Translations under genes and position numbers: made by a program
Shown: piece after piece, positions 25,222-33,587 of the stretch
Layout of the letters: every line of letters starts with the position of its first letter
Position numbering within the stretch: the stretch's first letter is position 1
Origin: an uncultured Amylibacter sp.
Lineage (GTDB): Bacteria > Pseudomonadota > Alphaproteobacteria > Rhodobacterales > Rhodobacteraceae
NCBI GenBank assembly: GCA_905182285.1
Contig: CAJJAY010000021.1
Span: forward strand, 1 to 64,000
Direction: 5' to 3'
DNA length: 64,000 nucleotides
The notes under the pieces: generated by a model
The model's input: only the letters and a program-made list of their open reading frames with translations
The model's database searches: none
Told to the model about the DNA's origin: nothing

Positions 25222-25893
25222 ATGGAAGAAAAAAATTCATGGGTCGATCATATTGAGGAAAACTTAATCGCAATAATATTAGGTATTATGACTCTTCTAA
25301 CATTTGCAAATGTTGTGGCTCGATATGTATTTAATTCTAATATTTTTTGGGCTTTAGAATTAACAGTATTTTTATTTGCATGGTTGGTTTTATTAGGCGC
25401 TACTTACGCAGTAAAGAAAACTTCACACCTTGGCGTTGATGCAATTATAAACATGCTTGGCAACAAAAAACGTCGAATTTTAGCTTTAGTAGTAGCATTT
25501 GTTTGTATTTTTTATGCATTTCTGATGCTCAAGGGTTCTTGGGATTATTGGGCTCCATATGCAAATTTGCCATCAACAGAAGGCCGATGGTTTCCAACAG
25601 GATTTGATTACACTATCCGAGGCCGAGGTTGGTATGAAACGCAAGATATTCCAGTACCATTTTTCATGAGGTGGCTTGAAGGTGTGTTTAATGATGGAAT
25701 GGAATACGAGAAAATGCCGAAAGTTGTTCCATATATTGTAATGCCTCTATCAATGGCTTTATTACTTTTTCGGTTTATCCAAGCTGGAATATTAGTTTGG
25801 AAAGGTAAAATCGATATGATGATTGTTAGCCATGAGGCTGAAGAAGATGTTGAAGAAGCAAATAAAGCCATGGCTGCTGAGGAGATAAAATAA
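25222..25893 (+). CDS. dctQ: TRAP transporter small membrane subunit DctQ
   Basis: This 223-residue inner-membrane protein has four hydrophobic helices (about 15-37, 45-65, 84-106, 166-188) and the family motif NVVARYVFNSNIFWALELTVFLFAW in the first half. A long loop of about 55 residues separates helices 3 and 4, as in larger DctQ proteins. It partners DctM in the permease complex. It ends at the A of the dctM start codon (TAATG overlap), so translation is coupled. Confidence 0.92.
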   Translation: MEEKNSWVDHIEENLIAIILGIMTLLTFANVVARYVFNSNIFWALELTVFLFAWLVLLGATYAVKKTSHLGVDAIINMLGNKKRRILALVVAFVCIFYAFLMLKGSWDYWAPYANLPSTEGRWFPTGFDYTIRGRGWYETQDIPVPFFMRWLEGVFNDGMEYEKMPKVVPYIVMPLSMALLLFRFIQAGILVWKGKIDMMIVSHEAEEDVEEANKAMAAEEIK

Positions 25894-27287
25894 TGGAACT
25901 CTTCTTACTTTTTGCAATGGTTATATGTTTAATGCTGATTGGTGTACCAATTGCTGTGTCGCTCGGCTTTTCCTCCATTCTTTTCCTATTAATATTCTCG
26001 GATAGCTCTTTAGCATCCGTTGCTCAAACAATTTTTGAAGCGTTCGAAGGGCATTCAACACTTCTTGCTATACCATTTTTCATTTTGGCTTCATCATTTA
26101 TGTCGACAGGTGGCGTTGCAAAAAGAATTATAAGATTTTCAATTGCACTCGTGGGTCACTTGCGAGGTGGATTAGCAATCGCAGGCGTTTTAGCTTGTAT
26201 GATTTTTGCTGCATTATCGGGCTCATCACCAGCAACGGTGGTCGCAATTGGTTCAATTGTTATCGCTGCGATGAGGCAAGTTGGGTACACTAAAGAATTT
26301 GCTGCAGGAGTAATTTGTAATGCTGGAACCCTAGGAATATTAATTCCTCCCTCTATTGTAATGGTTGTATATGCTGCAGCAGTAGAGGTGTCTGTTGGGC
26401 GAATGTTTTTAGCAGGTGTTATTCCAGGATTATTAGCAGGAACTATGTTAATGGTTGGAATATACATAATGGCTCGTGTGAAAAATATGCCATCTGGTAA
26501 ATGGTTAGGGTGGCGCGAAATATATGAAAGTTTTAGTGATGCTGCCTGGGGCTTACTTTTAATCGTCATTATAATGATAGGTATTTATGGTATTCCTGGA
26601 CTTACTGGAGCAATATTTACACCAACAGAAGCTGCGGCTGTTGCATCCATTTATGCTTTCATAGTTGCGAGCTTTATTTATCGAGATATGGGGCCACTTG
26701 CAGCTAAAGAAGGTGGGCAAAGAAAAAGCCTATTAAAAAATCCACACGCATTGATAACTGCTTTTTGGCATGAAGATACTCGAAATACATTACTTAGTGC
26801 CGCAAAGCTTGTTGTTACTTTAATGTTCGTGATAGCAAATGCATTGTTATTAAAACATGTGATAACTGATGAGCAATTACCTCAAAAGATCACATCTGTT
26901 ATGATTTCATATGGCTTTGGGCCAATAATGTTTTTGATTATTGTTAATATTATCTTATTGATTGGTGGTCAGTTTATGGAACCATCAGGCCTGTTAGTAA
27001 TTGTGGCTCCGTTAGTTTTCCCTATAGCAATGGAACTAGGGATTGATCCAATCCACCTTGGTATAATTATGGTGGTAAATATGGAGATTGGGATGATTAC
27101 TCCTCCTGTTGGTTTGAATTTGTTTGTAACTGCGGGCGTGGCAAATATGTCTATGATGGGAGTGGTGCGAGCTGCTTTACCATTCTTGGCTATAATGTTT
27201 GTATTCTTAATTTTGATTACATACGTTCCATGGATATCTACAATTTTACCAAACTCTGTAATGGGGCCAGAAATAATAATGAAATAA
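25893..27287 (+). CDS. dctM: TRAP transporter large membrane subunit DctM
   Basis: This 464-residue inner-membrane protein is the transport subunit of the TRAP system. It has many helices and the family signatures ALSGSSPATVVAIGSI, GTLGILIPPSIVMVVYA and ITPPVGLNLFVTAG. It uses an ion gradient to import substrate delivered by DctP. It is slightly longer than typical DctM (about 430) because of a cytoplasmic stretch near residues 265-300. It is the final gene of dctPQM. Confidence 0.94.
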   Translation: MELFLLFAMVICLMLIGVPIAVSLGFSSILFLLIFSDSSLASVAQTIFEAFEGHSTLLAIPFFILASSFMSTGGVAKRIIRFSIALVGHLRGGLAIAGVLACMIFAALSGSSPATVVAIGSIVIAAMRQVGYTKEFAAGVICNAGTLGILIPPSIVMVVYAAAVEVSVGRMFLAGVIPGLLAGTMLMVGIYIMARVKNMPSGKWLGWREIYESFSDAAWGLLLIVIIMIGIYGIPGLTGAIFTPTEAAAVASIYAFIVASFIYRDMGPLAAKEGGQRKSLLKNPHALITAFWHEDTRNTLLSAAKLVVTLMFVIANALLLKHVITDEQLPQKITSVMISYGFGPIMFLIIVNIILLIGGQFMEPSGLLVIVAPLVFPIAMELGIDPIHLGIIMVVNMEIGMITPPVGLNLFVTAGVANMSMMGVVRAALPFLAIMFVFLILITYVPWISTILPNSVMGPEIIMK

Positions 27288-27313
27288 TCAAATCTCTTAA
27301 AATAAATTCTTAT

Positions 27314-27342
27314 CCCTAAGCTGGAAAATATACAGCTTGGGG
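27314..27342 (+). terminator. Candidate terminator after dctM
   Basis: CCCTAAGCTG and CAGCTTGGGG pair with one mismatch around a 9-base loop, 26 bases after the dctM stop. There is no clear T run, so strength is uncertain. It also lies downstream of the convergent LysR gene. Confidence 0.4.
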
Positions 27343-27418
27343 CACTACATTTAAACAAATATATATTTAATGTTAGCGTATCAGAATTGTATGAATATTA
27401 TCTTATAAAGCACAACTG

Positions 27419-28303
27419 CTAGACGGTGGTTTTTCTTACAGTTCTGATAAATCTTTTTACAGTCTCAGAATTTCCTGATTTTCGAAAAGCTAAATATAGG
27501 TCGATTAGATTTTCGCATGGTTCGAATGGAACTATGGAAACGCCAGGAGGGGTGATATTCTTGACCCATTCTGGCGCTAGCGCAATCCCAATGCCATGGG
27601 CCACAAACTGTAGCAAAGTGCACTTGTCGATGATCTCACAAACAATATTTGGTTGGGAGTCAATTTGCTGAAAAGCATTTAATAATGCTTTGTGCAGAAT
27701 TGGTCTTGCATGTTTTGGATATCCGATGATTGGTTGTTCTGCGATATCAGATATGGAAAGGGATGGAGAACGTGAAAGCGGATTAGTATCGGCAATAACC
27801 ACTACGATAGGCTGTCTATGGAGAAGCTCGCTGGTAATAAATTCGTCTTCTTGAGCTGTTCTTACGAATGCCACATCTGTGCGATGAGCAATTAATTCTT
27901 GAGAATGCTGACCTGATGAAGAGATTTCCAGTATTTGCACGTGTGCATTAGGATCAGTTTGGCGAAATGCAAGTAGAGTTTTGGGAAGAAAGATGGACAT
28001 GGCCTCATCGACACCGCTCACACGAACGTGATGAAGATCGGATTCCGCGGTATGAATAACATTAGATACTGATCTTTCAATATCAGTAAGGATCCTTTTT
28101 GCATCCTGAAAAAACTCTGACCCGGCTTGTGTGAGACTGACTTGCCTTGTCGTTCTAAAAAGTAGCTTTGCACCGAGTTCATGTTCCAATGCTGACACAC
28201 GTTCAGAGAGAGCGGGTTGGCTCAGCCCCAAGCGTTCACCAGCTTTTCTGAAGTGAAGTTCTTCAGCGACAGCGACGAAGCATTCCAGTTGTCTAATGTC
28301 CAA
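27419..28303 (-). CDS. LysR-family transcriptional regulator (TTG start)
   Basis: This 294-residue protein has an N-terminal winged helix (LECFVAVAEELHFRKAGERLGLSQPALSERVSALE) and a periplasmic-binding-protein-like effector domain (about 90-290). It starts with TTG, supported by AAAGGG 8 bases upstream. It is the last gene of a leftward set hydrolase-leuC-leuD-lysR and lies 20 bases after leuD, so it may regulate that operon from within. The effector is unknown. Base composition is higher in GC than in most of the window, as for its operon partners. Confidence 0.88.
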   Translation of the reverse strand: MDIRQLECFVAVAEELHFRKAGERLGLSQPALSERVSALEHELGAKLLFRTTRQVSLTQAGSEFFQDAKRILTDIERSVSNVIHTAESDLHHVRVSGVDEAMSIFLPKTLLAFRQTDPNAHVQILEISSSGQHSQELIAHRTDVAFVRTAQEDEFITSELLHRQPIVVVIADTNPLSRSPSLSISDIAEQPIIGYPKHARPILHKALLNAFQQIDSQPNIVCEIIDKCTLLQFVAHGIGIALAPEWVKNITPPGVSIVPFEPCENLIDLYLAFRKSGNSETVKRFIRTVRKTTV

Positions 28304-28323
28304 TCAGATACCCTTTATTATTT

Positions 28324-28944
28324 TTATTTAATCACACTTACCCGCATTTGGTCGCTCAAACTAGACTCAAAATCATGTATTGCACTTGCATATTTCAGCG
28401 TATCTAAAGTGTCATCGCGGCCTTGGATCAGTGACGTTCGTGTAGCCTCGTCCATTTCAAAAGGTGCCGAAATCTCACCTGCTGTTATTGTTTGGGTATC
28501 AATCTCAATCGATACCTCAGGGCTGTTGGCATTCTTGGCAAACTGTAAAAGCTTGTCTCGTATTTCATGGGAAACAATTGGTAATGCAAGCCCATTTTTA
28601 CGTGCATTGTCGTAAAATATACCTGCAAAACCTGTCCCAATGCATGCCTTAATCCCAAGTTGGCGCATACCCCAGACGGCATGTTCTCTGCTTGAGCCAC
28701 ATCCAAAATTGTCGCCAACGATCAAAATTTTGGCATTCGCCCAAGGGGATTTGTTCAAAATGAATTCTGGGCGCTTTTGCCCGGAATTGTTAAAGCGTAA
28801 GTCAGCAAAAGTCCCATCGGCTAAACCTTCGCGAGTTATCGTGATCAAAAATCGCTTTGGCATGATCACATCAGTATCGACATTGGCCAGCGATAATGGA
28901 GCAGCGATCCCTTTAATTGTTTTCTTCATATGCTTTTCTTTCAT
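28324..28944 (-). CDS. leuD: 3-isopropylmalate dehydratase small subunit-like (LeuD family)
   Basis: This 206-residue swivel-domain subunit has the family motifs DTDVIMPKRFL, ILIVGDNFGCGSSREHAVWGM and the C-terminal FARKNGLALP-type region. It pairs with LeuC-like proteins to form an aconitase-family isomerase. The start ATG overlaps the leuC stop by 4 bases, which argues for residue 1 being MKEKH rather than the internal Met6. In leucine synthesis LeuCD isomerises isopropylmalate. Here the operon partners are a dehalogenase-like hydrolase and a LysR regulator, with no leuA or leuB, so a catabolic substrate such as a methylmalate or maleate is possible. Confidence 0.88.
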   Translation of the reverse strand: MKEKHMKKTIKGIAAPLSLANVDTDVIMPKRFLITITREGLADGTFADLRFNNSGQKRPEFILNKSPWANAKILIVGDNFGCGSSREHAVWGMRQLGIKACIGTGFAGIFYDNARKNGLALPIVSHEIRDKLLQFAKNANSPEVSIEIDTQTITAGEISAPFEMDEATRTSLIQGRDDTLDTLKYASAIHDFESSLSDQMRVSVIK

Positions 28945-30320
28945 CTAAAATCACGTACGTCTACTAAGTGTCCAGTGACAGCAGCTGCAGCAACCATTGC
29001 TGGTGACATCAAATGCGTACGTGCACCGCGTCCCTGACGGCCTTCAAAATTTCGGTTGGTTGATGAGGCGACACGCTCACCATCCATAGCAATATCATCG
29101 TTCATGGCCAGGCACATAGAACAGCCTGCCTCAGGACGCCATTCAAATCCAGCGGTCTCAAAAATTCCACGAAGGCCTTCTGCTTCTGCCCTGATACGCG
29201 TCAAGGCAGAACCCGGCACAACGATGGCTTCCACTCCTTCAGCCACTTGCCGACCTTCAAGAATTTTGGCTGCCTCTCGAAGATCTTCGATACGACTATT
29301 TGTACAAGATCCAATAAATGCAGTATCGATTTTTATTGACTGGGCTGGTTGCCCTTCGGTTAATCCCATATATTGCAATGATCGCTCCAATGCCATTTTA
29401 GCTTTAGGAGAAACATAGTCGAGCGCAGATGGTACATTAGCAGTAATTGATATCGACTGATCTGGGCTGGTGCCCCAAGTGATCAAGGGTTCAATAGCGG
29501 CCCCTGAAATGGTAAACTCTTTATCAAATACTGCTTTAGGATCACTAACCCAGCTTTCACCTTTAAAAGCAAATTGATCACTATGAGAGTGCCCTTTCAA
29601 AGCGGCTTGGGTTATTTCATCCACTGCTATTAAAGCTGCACGGGCGCCTAGTTCAACCGCCATATTACAAATGGTCATACGACCAGCCATATCCAGATCT
29701 CGAATTGCAGAGCCAGCAAACTCCACAGCAAATCCATTGGCTCCACCTGCTCCTACCACTTGCACAACCTTCATGATAATGTCCTTTGCTGTAACACCGA
29801 GAGTGGTGCTTCCTTGGATAGTGACGCGCATGGCCTTCATCCGCTTATAACGCAGCGTTTGGGTTGCTAGAACATGCTCAACTTCAGATGTGCCAATACC
29901 AAAGCCCAATGCTCCAAAGGCCCCATAAGTAGTTGTATGGCTGTCTCCACAAGCAATTAACATGCCCGGTACAACCAGCCCTTGTTCAGGAACAATAACG
30001 TGTTCGATACCTTGGCGAGGATCACCAAGTCCATAAAAGGCAATCCCGTGTTTAATGCTGTTATTTTCTAGATTATCTATTAATAATTTGGATTGTGCAT
30101 CTGGTGCTTCGACACTACGAGTGGCATTAACATGGTCAACCACAGTCAAATGCGCCTCAGGCCGCCATACTTTTAATCCTTTGCTTTCCATACCGGAGAA
30201 TGCCTGTGGGCTGGTGTATTCGTTCATTATATGGAAATCGACGTAGATCAGCATATCGCCATCTGGTAAATCGCAAACCTTATGTGCATCTACTAGTTTG
30301 TCATAAAGGGTTTTTGTCAT
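28941..30320 (-). CDS. leuC: 3-isopropylmalate dehydratase large subunit-like (LeuC family)
   Basis: This 459-residue aconitase-family subunit keeps all three cluster cysteines (one in FIGSCTNSRIEDL, two in AGCSMCLAMN). It also keeps the CGDSHTTTYGAFGALGFGIG and RNFEGRQGRGARTHLMSP motifs. It would dehydrate and rehydrate a 2- or 3-hydroxy dicarboxylate with its LeuD partner. Compared with leucine-pathway LeuC it differs in the N-terminal region (YVDFHIMNEYTSPQAFSG) and is several residues shorter. The gene overlaps the hydrolase stop and the leuD start by 4 bases each. A second, non-leucine role is likely from context but unproven. Confidence 0.88.
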   Translation of the reverse strand: MTKTLYDKLVDAHKVCDLPDGDMLIYVDFHIMNEYTSPQAFSGMESKGLKVWRPEAHLTVVDHVNATRSVEAPDAQSKLLIDNLENNSIKHGIAFYGLGDPRQGIEHVIVPEQGLVVPGMLIACGDSHTTTYGAFGALGFGIGTSEVEHVLATQTLRYKRMKAMRVTIQGSTTLGVTAKDIIMKVVQVVGAGGANGFAVEFAGSAIRDLDMAGRMTICNMAVELGARAALIAVDEITQAALKGHSHSDQFAFKGESWVSDPKAVFDKEFTISGAAIEPLITWGTSPDQSISITANVPSALDYVSPKAKMALERSLQYMGLTEGQPAQSIKIDTAFIGSCTNSRIEDLREAAKILEGRQVAEGVEAIVVPGSALTRIRAEAEGLRGIFETAGFEWRPEAGCSMCLAMNDDIAMDGERVASSTNRNFEGRQGRGARTHLMSPAMVAAAAVTGHLVDVRDFR

Positions 30321-31225
30321 TGAGTAGTTTCCTTATTCAGGATTGGATTGCGAGAAAAAAAGTCTAACATGTGTGCTGCGACTTCTTGGGGTATCTCTTC
30401 AGCCATGTAATGCGTTGCATTTAGTGCTTTACCTTCAATTTGATGCGCACGCTGACGCCATAGTTCTAATGCATTAAAGCAAGTCTCGATAACACCAAAT
30501 TTAGCCCACAAGGCGAGGACTGGCATTGTAAGCTTTTTTCCCTCGTCAGAATCGTCGTGATAAATGTCAATAGTCGCTGCTGCGCGATAATCTTCACAAC
30601 TAGAGTGAACGGTATCTGGATCTTTAAAAGCAGCCAGATACTCCGCCAATGCATCAGGAGAAAATGGGTTTTTTCCATGTGCTTGATTTATACACTTTAA
30701 TTTCCAGAACTCTTCTGGATCTGCCAAGATCATTTGCTCGGGTAGTGGGTGAGGTTGTGTAAGAAAAAACCAATGCCAATATATTTGTGCAAAATCAGCG
30801 CTAGTACCAGCATACATTTCACGTGTAGGAGCTATATCGAGTAGTACCATGGCCTCAATTTTATCCGAATGGTCAAGGCCGAGGCGGTGTGCAACTCGGG
30901 CCCCCCGATCGTGAGCACCAACCAAGAATCTATCATGCCCTAAATTCCGCATCATGCTTATTATATCCTGCGCCATAGCGCGTTTAGAGTATGGGAAGTG
31001 TGATGCGTTGGAAGGTGGTTTTTCTGATGCACCGTATCCACGTAAATCTGGGCAGATGACCTGATAGGAACGTGCCAGAATTGGTGCAACACTGTGCCAC
31101 ATAGCAGATGTTTGCGGATAACCGTGAAGAAGTACAATAGGTGGAGCACCTTCAGGTCCAGCGCGGCGCACAAATAAAGTCGCACCGTCTCCTTTGATAC
31201 GCTCCTGTACAAAACCTTCAAACAT
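30317..31225 (-). CDS. Haloacetate (fluoroacetate) dehalogenase-like alpha/beta hydrolase
   Basis: This 302-residue alpha/beta hydrolase uses an Asp nucleophile. Residues line up with those I recall for the fluoroacetate dehalogenase of Rhodopseudomonas: nucleophile Asp106 in GAHDRGAR, carboxylate-binding Arg107 and Arg110, Asp130, catalytic His272. The halide pocket residues His151, Trp152 (YWHWFFLTQP) and Tyr213 (CEDYRAAA) are also present. Such enzymes hydrolyse haloacetates to glycolate and halide. It is the first gene of an operon with leuC, leuD and lysR and overlaps leuC by 4 bases. The physiological substrate may be another small acid, since natural fluoroacetate is rare. GC content is raised. 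Confidence 0.8.
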   Translation of the reverse strand: MFEGFVQERIKGDGATLFVRRAGPEGAPPIVLLHGYPQTSAMWHSVAPILARSYQVICPDLRGYGASEKPPSNASHFPYSKRAMAQDIISMMRNLGHDRFLVGAHDRGARVAHRLGLDHSDKIEAMVLLDIAPTREMYAGTSADFAQIYWHWFFLTQPHPLPEQMILADPEEFWKLKCINQAHGKNPFSPDALAEYLAAFKDPDTVHSSCEDYRAAATIDIYHDDSDEGKKLTMPVLALWAKFGVIETCFNALELWRQRAHQIEGKALNATHYMAEEIPQEVAAHMLDFFSRNPILNKETTQ

Positions 31226-31437
31226 TCCAAACTCCCCAGAGAAATTAAACTTAACTTATTATCCCAGATTTAATTGAAATATTTAATCGCAAAAACTAAT
31301 CAATATATCTGATTATACTAGTACCAGAAATAATATTGAAATAAATTATTTTTTTTGACTAATCATAGGCTTAATTAGGCTAGTAAGATAAATGCATTTC
31401 TTCTAATCTTTCTTAAAAACGCTTTAAGGTTATTTTC
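31226..31437. other. Divergent intergenic region, hydrolase operon and PLP cassette
   Basis: This 212-base, very AT-rich region must hold promoters for both the leftward hydrolase-leuCD-lysR operon and the rightward three-gene cassette. It marks the change from the GC-richer segment on the left. I see no convincing operator palindrome or riboswitch in it. Confidence 0.4.
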
Positions 31438-32454
31438 ATGCAACATATTACTAATCAATATTTTAAAACTGGGATCCAAATGGCAGGAGTGCCATTGCCA
31501 AGCACAAATAGTGCAAGACCAGTTGGAATGTTAAAAAATTGTCCTGCACATTTTCAAACACCTTTAATGTCTGTTGATAAACTCGCTGAAAATTTGGGTA
31601 TATCGTCAATTCATGTAAAAGACGAAAGAGATAGAATGAAGCTTGGAAGCTTCAAGGCTCTTGGAGCCGCATATGTAATAGCAAGTGATGCAGCCGAGGG
31701 TGATGTTTCAAACACAACTTATATAACTGCATCTGCAGGAAACCATGGATTGTCAGTTGCTGCTGGAGCATCAGCTTTTGGTGCCAAAGCTGTAGTTTAT
31801 CTTTCACACACTGTACCCGAAGATTTCGCAACGCGATTATCCAAAATTGGAGCCACTGTTGTAAGGGCAGGGGAAAATTACGAAGCTTCAATGGTTGCTG
31901 CGCAAAAAACTGCTGCAGATAATGATTGGGTTTTACTTTCAGATAGTTCATGGGATGGATATTTTGATAGGCCTTGGAGATTGATGGAAGGCTATACAGT
32001 GATGGCTGCTGAAATCATTCAGCAAATAGAGCATGTTCCTACTCATATATATTTACAAGCAGGTGTTGGAGGTATGGCTGGTGCCATGGCTGCGTGTTTT
32101 CGAAATGCCTGGGGAGATGTGCCGATTATTACTGTTGTTGAACCTGCATTTGCACCGGCGCTAACAAATTCAATTATTGAGGGGAAGTTTGCTTCTACTT
32201 CAGGGCCAGTTTCTGATATGGGTCGACTTGATTGTAAGGAAGCTTCATTAATTGCATTAGCTGGTTTATCTCGAGATGCTAATAGTTTTGTTACATTGAC
32301 TGAAAGAGAATGTTTGGATGCAATAAAAGTATTACCAAAATATAACTTAGATACATCTTCATCTGGTGGCGCTGGAATTGCAGCCATGATGATGTCAGAT
32401 CTTCCAACGGATGCACGAGTTTTATGCATATTATCAGAAGGACCAGATGAGTAA
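31438..32454 (+). CDS. PLP fold-type II lyase, diaminopropionate ammonia-lyase-like
   Basis: This 338-residue enzyme carries PLP on Lys73 (KLGSFKALGAAY), has the phosphate-side loop ASAGNHGLSVA, and the region SDSSWDGYFDRPWRLMEGYTVM followed by THIYLQAGVGGMAGA. These segments resemble diaminopropionate ammonia-lyase more than threonine dehydratase. It would carry out alpha,beta-elimination on an amino acid with a leaving group, giving ammonia and a 2-oxo acid. Its stop overlaps the start of the M24 peptidase gene (TAATG). The cassette recalls parts of ectoine-utilisation clusters (EutB/EutA), but EutC and EutE are absent. The substrate is unknown. Confidence 0.78.
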   Translation: MQHITNQYFKTGIQMAGVPLPSTNSARPVGMLKNCPAHFQTPLMSVDKLAENLGISSIHVKDERDRMKLGSFKALGAAYVIASDAAEGDVSNTTYITASAGNHGLSVAAGASAFGAKAVVYLSHTVPEDFATRLSKIGATVVRAGENYEASMVAAQKTAADNDWVLLSDSSWDGYFDRPWRLMEGYTVMAAEIIQQIEHVPTHIYLQAGVGGMAGAMAACFRNAWGDVPIITVVEPAFAPALTNSIIEGKFASTSGPVSDMGRLDCKEASLIALAGLSRDANSFVTLTERECLDAIKVLPKYNLDTSSSGGAGIAAMMMSDLPTDARVLCILSEGPDE

Positions 32455-33587
32455 TGCAAAGAGGATTTTTAGATCGTGAATTTCAAAAACGCGTGAGTTT
32501 AGCGCAAAATTTAATGGCTAAAAATAATTTAGCAGCATTGTTGCTAACTACAGAACCTGATGTCCGCTATTTCACTGGATTTCTTACACAATTCTGGCAA
32601 AGTCCTGCAAGACCATGGTTTTTGATTGTTCCAGCTAGTGGAAAACCAATTGCAGTGATACCAAGTATTGGGTTCTCTTTGATGAATTCAACATGGATCG
32701 ATGATATCAGAACTTGGGTTGCTCCAAACATGCTTGATGATGGAATAAGCCTCTTAATAGATACTTTAAATGAAGTGGCCCAAGGTGGAAGAATTGGAAT
32801 TCCAGATGGGTTAGAATCTCATGTTCGCATGCCTCATGCTGATATGAAAAAATTATCTGAAAAAGTAATAATGTCATCTGATAATGGGATTGTGCGTCAA
32901 CTTCGAATGGTAAAATCAGAAGCTGAAATAAACAAAATTAGGCATGCATGTAATATTGCGGATAATGCATTTAATTCTGTTAAAAAATTTGCTGAAGTTG
33001 GAATGACACAATCAATTGTTAATCGTAAATTTCAATCAACATGTTTAGATGCTGGTGCTGACAGTGTTCCTTATGTCTCCATGGGGCTTGGCGCTGGGGG
33101 TTACTATGATGTTATTTCTCCAGCTGCAGACATTCAAATTGAGAGTGGTGATATTCTTATGCTGGATACTGGTTTAATGTGGGATGGTTACTTTTGTGAT
33201 TTTGATAGAAATTTCTCTATGGGTAAGCCTGACCCTCGTGTTGTATCCTGTCATAATTATTTGGTGGATGCTGTAATGGCGGGATTAGAAGTTGCAAAAA
33301 TTGGATCAACTGCTGCGGATATTTTTCATGCAATGGCAAAAATTACAGGAGCTGGAAAAGCCTTAGAAGCAGGACGTTTTGGTCATGGTTTGGGGATGCA
33401 ATTGACTGAATGGCCATCTTTTATACCTGATGATCATACTGAGATTTTAGAGGGTATGGTCTTAACGTTGGAACCATCAATTGAAACGATAGATGGGCGT
33501 ATTATGGTCCATGAGGAAAATATTGTAATTCGAAAAGATGGTGCGGAAAAACTTTCTACATTTTATAAAGAAATGGTAATTATTTAA
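32454..33587 (+). CDS. M24 (Xaa-Pro/creatinase-type) metallohydrolase
   Basis: This 377-residue protein has a creatinase N-terminal domain (about 10-150) and a pita-bread catalytic domain (about 155-377). Probable metal ligands are visible: two Asp in LMLDTGLMWDGYFCDFDR, His in GRFGHGLGMQL, Glu in LTLEPSIET and Glu in MVHEENIVI. A complete set points to a real metallopeptidase or amidohydrolase rather than creatinase. Related M24 enzymes cut Xaa-Pro bonds or open ectoine. It overlaps both neighbours by one base, so the three proteins are made together and probably act on one compound. Confidence 0.82.
   Translation: MQRGFLDREFQKRVSLAQNLMAKNNLAALLLTTEPDVRYFTGFLTQFWQSPARPWFLIVPASGKPIAVIPSIGFSLMNSTWIDDIRTWVAPNMLDDGISLLIDTLNEVAQGGRIGIPDGLESHVRMPHADMKKLSEKVIMSSDNGIVRQLRMVKSEAEINKIRHACNIADNAFNSVKKFAEVGMTQSIVNRKFQSTCLDAGADSVPYVSMGLGAGGYYDVISPAADIQIESGDILMLDTGLMWDGYFCDFDRNFSMGKPDPRVVSCHNYLVDAVMAGLEVAKIGSTAADIFHAMAKITGAGKALEAGRFGHGLGMQLTEWPSFIPDDHTEILEGMVLTLEPSIETIDGRIMVHEENIVIRKDGAEKLSTFYKEMVII

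Noticed and set aside
28640-28948. Plus-strand open frame opposite leuD
   Set aside because: It is antisense to a conserved gene and encodes no recognisable protein, so it is a shadow of leuD.
27288-31437. Genomic island carried by a mobile element
   Set aside because: GC content is raised, but there is no integrase, transposase, terminal repeat or tRNA at the borders, so only a composition difference is claimed.
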